Part shown: in pieces, positions 58,337 to 64,000 of the stretch | Numbering within the stretch: position 1 is the stretch's first letter | How the letters are laid out: each line of letters begins with the position of its first letter | DNA from: Collybiopsis luxurians FD-317 M1 | Lineage: Eukaryota; Basidiomycota; Agaricomycetes; Agaricales; Omphalotaceae | DNA: 64,000 nucleotides | NCBI GenBank assembly: GCA_000827265.1 | Contig: KN834819.1 | Coordinates: forward strand, 186,001 to 250,000 | Reading direction: 5' to 3' | The notes under the pieces: model-generated | Told to the model about the DNA's origin: nothing | The model's database searches: none | The model's input: only the letters and a program-made list of their open reading frames with translations | Position numbers and translations under genes: made by a program

Positions 58337-59269
58337 TAGGTGGTAGTCCCTGGCATTGGGACGGCATACATGATTAAAACATACTGTCCTCAATGCTGCA
58401 TATTGAATGACTGGAGAAACGACGTCGATGTTAGATGCAGGCTCGATGAAGCCGTTATAAGTTTACTGGCTCTCAAAGGATTGATGTGGTTTCTCAATGA
58501 GACTATGACCACGTACATGGAAATGTAGATCAGACGCGCATTTCGGCTGATAATGATGTATTCCAGCAGCTGCGAACGAGGCTTGTCAAAGTTTTGACAC
58601 CGGGCTTCTAGTGGAAAATAATGCTGTGAGGCGAATAATGGAGGTCTTGAAGCTCGAAGCTCTTGTAATTCTGAGGAATTGCGCATTGTTCGACACGTTT
58701 ACCAGGCGTTTGAGTATTCTCAAGAAGATTAAAAACTACCACTCCTCTTTTTTGAATCAGACATTCTAATGAGTTCAGTGACCAAAAAATGCGTGATGGA
58801 AGGGGGATTTGAAATAAAAACTTTTGATAACTTTTAAAAGGAGAACCGCCGATATAGAAGTATACCTCCCTGGTGTTGTGATCTGGGATTGAAGAGCGAC
58901 CTGAGCACAATGACCTTCTATTTCAAGGAGTGATACCAGCTACAGGCGGTGTTTTCCTCGAGTTTATTTGAATAGAAACACAGGATTTGAAAAGAAGAGA
59001 ATAGATTTTGGACGGCGAACAGTAGGGCTTCTGATAATCGAGATTTCGTGAGTTTTTTGAAGGACATTCATGACAGGTGGAACGAGCCAGCACAGTTAAG
59101 GCAATTTTTGCTGAAAGAAGACCATGGGCGACCGAGTATTGCTTTCTCTGACCTGCGCGGGAGGTCAAAAGAGATGGCTTCCAGTACCCAAAAGTTGGCA
59201 AACAGTTCCAGGAGAGTAGAGCGAAGTCGTACGTCATCTTTAATAGGCCAGCAAAGGAACTATTAGGTG
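58337..59269. other. Intergenic, duplicated flank fragments
   Basis: 58560-58680 resembles 9270-9410 (agcagctgcgaa, tgacaccaggcttctagtg). ORFs here are not supported. Confidence 0.5.
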
Positions 59270-59352
59270 CCATGGAATATCCCTTCACACTGACGTTCCA
59301 AGAGAAAAGAGGCCAAACTGACGAAAATCACATAGGCTAAGACGAGGTGGAA
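59270..59352 (-). pseudogene. Relic of knottin-like peptide signal-peptide region
   Basis: The minus-strand translation reads FVSLASFLLERQC, the end of a family signal peptide plus the first cysteine, without a start codon or downstream knots. The adjoining 59420-59500 matches the upstream flank of the 61.4 kb copy, so this is a decayed duplicate of that unit. Confidence 0.6.
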
Positions 59353-60118
59353 AGCAATTTGGCATCTGTTTATTTAAAGGCAGGATAGAAAAACGCTCAA
59401 GACAAGCAGGAAAAGCATTACTTAGTGAGTCTTCGCGAGGGGCTGGATGAACACTGCCGATATCAATTAAAGCTCCAAGGGAATTGTCCAAATTAGAACC
59501 ACCGGTGCCTAACGAGCCCTGGCCCAGATGAATAACACGTAGAGTTCCCGACTGCACACTCGGCCATGTGCCTGGTGGCAAGGGGGAACGAGTTTTGTTG
59601 GTTGTTGGATCTAAACTCTCGCGCCGCTTCTGTTGCTCGCTTCAGACAGTTAATTTTTACTCAAATGGATAAATGAAGTAAGGTAAGATACCATATTTTC
59701 AACTTTTCAAGACTAGCGATTCAAGTCAACGCCAAGTGGGACGAGTAGAAAAGTTCGTCCTTACTGCTCCGTCATTGGCAATAAGAATTGTATCCTGTAT
59801 CAGTGATCCTGGCACCGTACTTTGACTTCGGTTGAACTTGTTGAGAAGACATCGAAGGAAGGGGAAGAGTTCGCCGGCACATATTGCCGGCTGTTGGATA
59901 ACACTGGCCCTTTTAACTGACCGGTCCGGACATTGCACTTAGCGCTTGAAGACCCTTTAACTCGTTCCCGGTGAGTGAAATTGTTTGAGATATGTATGTG
60001 TACATAGGAAAGATAGTAGATACACTAGCGTAGCCTGAGATAACTTCATCAGAATCTGGTTCGTGAAGATTCCCTAGCCCATACTCAAGTACAAATCCAT
60101 AACGCGATGAAATTCTAC

Positions 60119-60550
60119 CTACTGACATACCTATGGAAATACCGACATTAGATATTAAGTAAACTTATGCCTGAATTGCTACTTACGCCAGCCAGTCCCG
60201 AGCAAGTAAGCCCCTCGCAGCAGGTAGTATTAGCAATTGTCGTACTACACTGAGCTCCCGCAAAGCCGCATACCCCTGGAGTGGGTAGACATTCCTAAGG
60301 AGCCCGAGCCCAAATTTTAGTTTTATATCCCAACGTGACGAAAAATAGAGAGATAGTGGATAAGACTAAATCAACGTACACCCAAAGGAACTCCAGGGAT
60401 ACAGCTTAGGCCTGTTCCTTCACAACATCCCGTAGAGGGAAGGCAAGGTGCGAAGATGGTGCCTGTACATTGACGAGGGAAGATATACGATGCGGAAGCC
60501 GCAGAAGTAACTGAGGCGACGAGGATGAGTTTACTGTAAGTGAATCGCAT
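60119..60550 (-). CDS. Secreted double six-cysteine (knottin-like) peptide, copy 6
   Basis: Exons 60380-60550, 60187-60294 and 60119-60130 total 291 nt, 96 residues. The signal peptide MRFTYSKLILVASVTSAASA differs most from the others. First knot: QC, PC, GCC, SC, with one extra residue pair after the CC. Exon 2 opens ECLPTPGVCGFAGAQC, then TTCCEGLTC. The 12 nt last exon gives V-C-Q and stop. All 12 cysteines are present. Exon 1 ends at a gtacgt donor. A TTTATAAAG box lies near 60604. Confidence 0.86.
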
Positions 60551-61075
60551 GATGAGATGGGAAGTGTTAGTAGAGCCTGAACAGTCACTGAAAATTTTGT
60601 AGCCTTTATAAACGATAGGGTATGCGGGGTAAGCTGCATGCCAGACATGATGGTCTGCGGAGCCTTAGCGTTGAATGGCGACCTCAACGCACGAAGCGTG
60701 ACTAGGAATGATGGAACAAGAAGGCCTCTCTTCAATGACTCAGGCCAGGCAACATGATCGTGACGTGCAGCATTTTCCCTTGAGACATCAGTTTGCGCAG
60801 CTGTTTAGAAGATAAAAGACCAGAATCCGAGAGGTACCAAACAATGCGCACTGTTTCAAGGTGCTTATGGCGGATAGAAGGTGCATGTACGACGAAGGGA
60901 ATATAAGAAGAGGACGAAAAATCGCTGAGATGGAAGAACCAAGCAATCAGGTGTTTTGCCCGTGTCTATCGCACTTCATGCCATTGAACATCTCAAAAGA
61001 ATGAACTCGAATACATGTGGTAATAGAAAAAAGCTCATTGATTCATTAAGTATGAGTAGCTAAGCTTGTACAACT
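60551..61075. other. Intergenic between peptide copies 6 and 7
   Basis: Upstream flank of copy 6. ORF 60406-60735 on the minus strand is an out-of-frame shadow of copy 6. Nothing else. Confidence 0.45.
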
Positions 61076-61478
61076 TCACTGGCAGACCTGTAAATGATCA
61101 GCACTAAGTATAAGAAGCCGGTATGGAAGGGTACACTTACTCCGACTTGGCTAGAACAGGTGAGACCTTCGCAGCAAGTGTCGTTAGGAATAACAGTACT
61201 GCACTGGACTCCGGCAGCACCGCATATACCAGGAGTTGGCATACAATTCTATGAGAGAAGCGTGCAGTTGTGAGGTTCTTCGAATAGATTACCAAAGAAA
61301 AGCTCAGGCGACTTACACCTAACGGACTTCCAGTCGTACATGAAAGTCCTTCACAGCAGTTGGGCGCGCTATCGGTGCAAGGTTGGAAAATGCCTGCGCA
61401 CTGACGTTCCAAAAGAAGAGAGGCCGAGGTCAAAGAGACTACAGAGGTCAAGGCGAAGATTCCGGTGAAGAAATGCAT
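61076..61478 (-). CDS. Secreted double six-cysteine (knottin-like) peptide, copy 7
   Basis: Exons 61317-61478, 61141-61248 and 61076-61087 total 282 nt, 93 residues. The signal peptide MHFFTGIFALTSVVSLTSAS is close to copies 1 and 2. First knot: QC, PC, NCC, SC. Exon 2 opens NCMPTPGICGAAGVQC, then DTCCEGLTC. The 12 nt exon 3 gives V-C-Q and stop. Twelve cysteines are intact. It is the outermost copy on the right, and its flank was the source or sister of the relic at 59.3 kb. Confidence 0.87.
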
Positions 61479-63295
61479 GAGAGAGTACTGCTAGTGGGCG
61501 AAGATTTGAGTTTTGGAGCCACTTATATGGAATGCAAGGCGCCCGAGACCATGCGGTAATATTGCAGGACCGATCAACCGACGGGACGAAGATGTCCTGA
61601 GCGTTATTTAGATGACTCTTCGTCAGGGACTGGATGAATACTCTTACATTGCTTCAAGCTCCAAGGAGAGTGAAATGAATACCAGAATAGAGCCGCTAAT
61701 TCCAATGACACTCCGATTTAAGACGCATACCACGCATACCGTACCAATTGTATTGTCTTTTGAAGTAAGTTGTATATAAACCCCGGCAGTGAGAATTCAC
61801 TCCTGTCAGTTAATGAATGCTCAGAGGCTGTAAAACATCCCGCGCTGCTTTGAATACGGTTTCAGACTAAACATAACCAATAGTAAGAGTATGAGATTTT
61901 TCTCAAAAATTATGGAGAAGGAAAAATAGAGTAGAGGCACCATGCATAGGATTAGAGATTAGCTCAGGCCTGGCAGTTTTTGGGCATCGAAGTCTTGAGT
62001 GAGCGATGAATCGATGACTGGTTGGACGGGATAGTGGTATGAATATAAATTTATTATCACAGATTATCCCCTGCGCGCGTTAGGGACAGCATACACTACC
62101 TCGTACATTCAACATACATTCAACATTGCTACTCATTCAATTGACGGACACCCCTGCCCGGAGGACGCTGATTCGATGAAATTTCAGGGCATTAACTAAA
62201 TACCTAGCATGCAATCTCAGACAAAGCCCAATGGATCGCACTCACTCAAGGGCCAAGTCAGTGGTATAACCATGCCACCAATGAGCTGAGATTGAAAAAC
62301 GAACGCCTGAGTGGAAGAATGCCGCCGCCAGGAGTTAGATAAAGTGTTACATCGCACAATCTTACTGTAACTTGACAGAGGCAAACGTTGAGAACCCGAT
62401 ATCCAAATCGGAATCGTACATTGCCTGGCTAGCCTGTCTTGTCGTTCACGAAGAATAGGTCGTTCATGAAGAAAGCCTGGTAGCGAGGGTGTGGGGCACT
62501 CTCATTCTCACGCTTTTGAAACTCCGACAGGCTGCCTCTCTTTGCCGCCAGCCCTACACTAAGCACCTGGTTGATAAGATAATAATCTTGATAGTGGAGA
62601 ACAGTGAATATTTTTCTCAGTCAATCAAAGAAATTGTTCTGAGGAAGGCCTGAACAGTGCAAATATTTCAAAAAAATGTTTCTACTGCCATCCCATAACC
62701 CCCCAACCATTTGACCCATCCTCTACTGAAGGATTATTGTCGCGCACAAATGAGGGCTTGATTGTCTGGGGTGGACAATCTTGTGGGACTTTCAGTGCAT
62801 CCTACATTTAAGATTGGAATTAACAACATGAAAATGTGTTACTGCAGAGCCTACCTGGAGCTTTAAAGTGAGTCAGAGCTCGCACCTTTGACCGGCAGCC
62901 CATCGGAGTTTCAAAAGTGTGAGAATGAGGGTGCCTCACACCCTCCAGGCTAGTCGATTTGAGGTCTTCAAGCTGAGTTCTAAACAAACCTTCTTTTACC
63001 AATTCTTTCATTCTAACTGATCCAGTCAAGATGGCAATGCTACCTCGGATCCACTTCTATTATAAATTATCTTCCAAGAAGCTCGCCGCGCATCTCTCCT
63101 CAAACTAGCTTCTGACCTGCACTACTAATTTCAAGGTGACAGTGCTTTGCTACCACTGGTAGTATCCTGTCATGACATTTGCTTGCTGTACAGTAAAATT
63201 ATCTGGAGAAAATTGTTTAGGTCTTGAAAGAGAGCTCGGGTGTATAGGTACATCAGGAAAAAGGTCCTATAGCCCAGGCTCATATGGGTTGTTAT
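61479..63295. other. Intergenic, no supported gene
   Basis: Upstream flank of copy 7 to about 61700, then sequence without recognisable coding content. 62240-62300 has tRNA-like words but no foldable tRNA. Confidence 0.4.
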
Positions 63296-64000
63296 CTGAT
63301 GGCCTAAGGCTTCTCAAGGCTTCTCAGGGGTCCTAGGTTGTCTAGGCTACCCAGGATGCCAAGGGACACCCCCCAATTCCTGAGCTCTCTCAGGTTGCCT
63401 GAGGGTCCCTGAGGATCCCTGAGGCTTCCCTGGAGATCCCTGGGGCATCCTGAGGGCTCTAAAATGTGAATGCAAAATAATATTGTATATTCTCATCTCT
63501 TTCTATTCTTACTCTACTATACCTCATTCTATATATTATTCTACTTTATCTCATATGGTATTTAACTCAACTTTTCATATTCAACTACTATATCTACAGA
63601 TTATTATCAGTTATTAAACATAATTGTACACTATTATATAGTACTGTATAGTAGTTTAAGCTTTGTAATAACCTAACATACTCAAGTACAGTATATCAGT
63701 ATAGTACAGAACCTATAAATACATATATAGTGTGGATACTATTAGTTATAATAAGGGTGAACATATTTTGATCATGGGAAAAGTATTTTGATTGTAGACA
63801 GTTCATGGTGAGCATATCATGTGATTTATTTTAAAAGCTCAAACCTGTATGGATCTGCAGCCAAATAAATGTTTTTATTGTGGATTTATGCAATACTATT
63901 ACATAGCTATATATTTGAAATACACTTTTGTGTTATATGTAATATTTAAAATACCTGTGTCCCAGAGATCCCCAGGGATCCCCAGGGTGCCCTCAGGAAG
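63296..64000. repeat. AT-rich block with GC-rich, partly inverted arms
   Basis: 63300-63460 is built from degenerate ccctgagg/ccctggag units around gatccct. 63958-64000 carries the same words inverted (cagggatccccagggtgccc). About 500 bp of very AT-rich, gene-free sequence lies between. It could be a non-autonomous mobile element whose right end is at or beyond the window edge. Confidence 0.5.

Noticed and set aside
62220..62300. tRNA on the minus strand near 62250
   Set aside because: Some D-loop-like words, but arms do not pair into a cloverleaf.

Overview
The window is a stretch of a filamentous fungal genome, most likely an agaricomycete basidiomycete. Nearly every recognisable gene is broken by several 50-70 nt GT..AG introns, spacing is loose, and the families present fit that group: a FunK1-type kinase relic, a basidiomycete-style lipoxygenase, a TRI5-type sesquiterpene synthase, fungal rhodopsin-like 7TM proteins and a small copper-type metallothionein. 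No species is assigned.

Layout. 0-3.2 kb: autophagy scaffold ATG11 (minus, cut by the window edge). 4.4-5.3 kb: decayed N-terminal half of a FunK1 kinase. 6.1-8.5 kb: lipoxygenase whose only plausible upstream exon is the first exon of a small secreted cysteine-rich protein, with a frameshift just before the iron ligands. 10-13.9 kb: DHTKD1-type 2-oxo acid dehydrogenase E1. 14.5-16.7 kb: CAX-type Ca2+/H+ exchanger. 17.6-17.8 kb: a three-exon 37-residue metallothionein, backed by a ~137 bp tandem array that carries an Ace1-like copper motif in each unit. 18.7-24.3 kb: small terpenoid locus (P450, TRI5-like synthase, one unresolved reading frame). 26-29 kb: hotdog thioesterase-like protein and HAD phosphatase. 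29.6-36.2 kb: two paralogous 7TM proteins flanking a single-exon beta-trefoil lectin-like gene. 37.4-40.8 kb: alpha/beta hydrolase (catalytic serine in an 8 nt exon) and a SAM methyltransferase. 48-49.4 kb: myo-inositol oxygenase. 52.3-53.8 kb: aldo-keto reductase.

The most unusual content is a family of ~94-98 residue secreted peptides, each with a signal peptide and two consecutive six-cysteine C..C..CC..C..C frameworks (knottin-like spacing, 12 cysteines). Six copies look intact (43.5, 46.3, 54.4, 57.2, 60.1 and 61.1 kb). One is frameshifted (56.1 kb), two are relics (58.2 and 59.3 kb), and one survives only as exon 1 spliced towards the lipoxygenase (8.3 kb). All intact copies share the same three-exon plan, with the last cysteine in a 12-18 nt terminal exon. 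Upstream flanks are also duplicated, including a ~1.2 kb inverted copy pair 34 kb apart. I do not recognise this family; its function is unknown to me.

Mobile DNA is limited to two short terminal-inverted-repeat elements, a tRNA-like sequence, and an AT-rich block with GC-rich arms at the right end. The stretches between 40.8-43.4, 43.9-46.2, 49.4-52.3 and 61.5-64 kb show no gene I can support.
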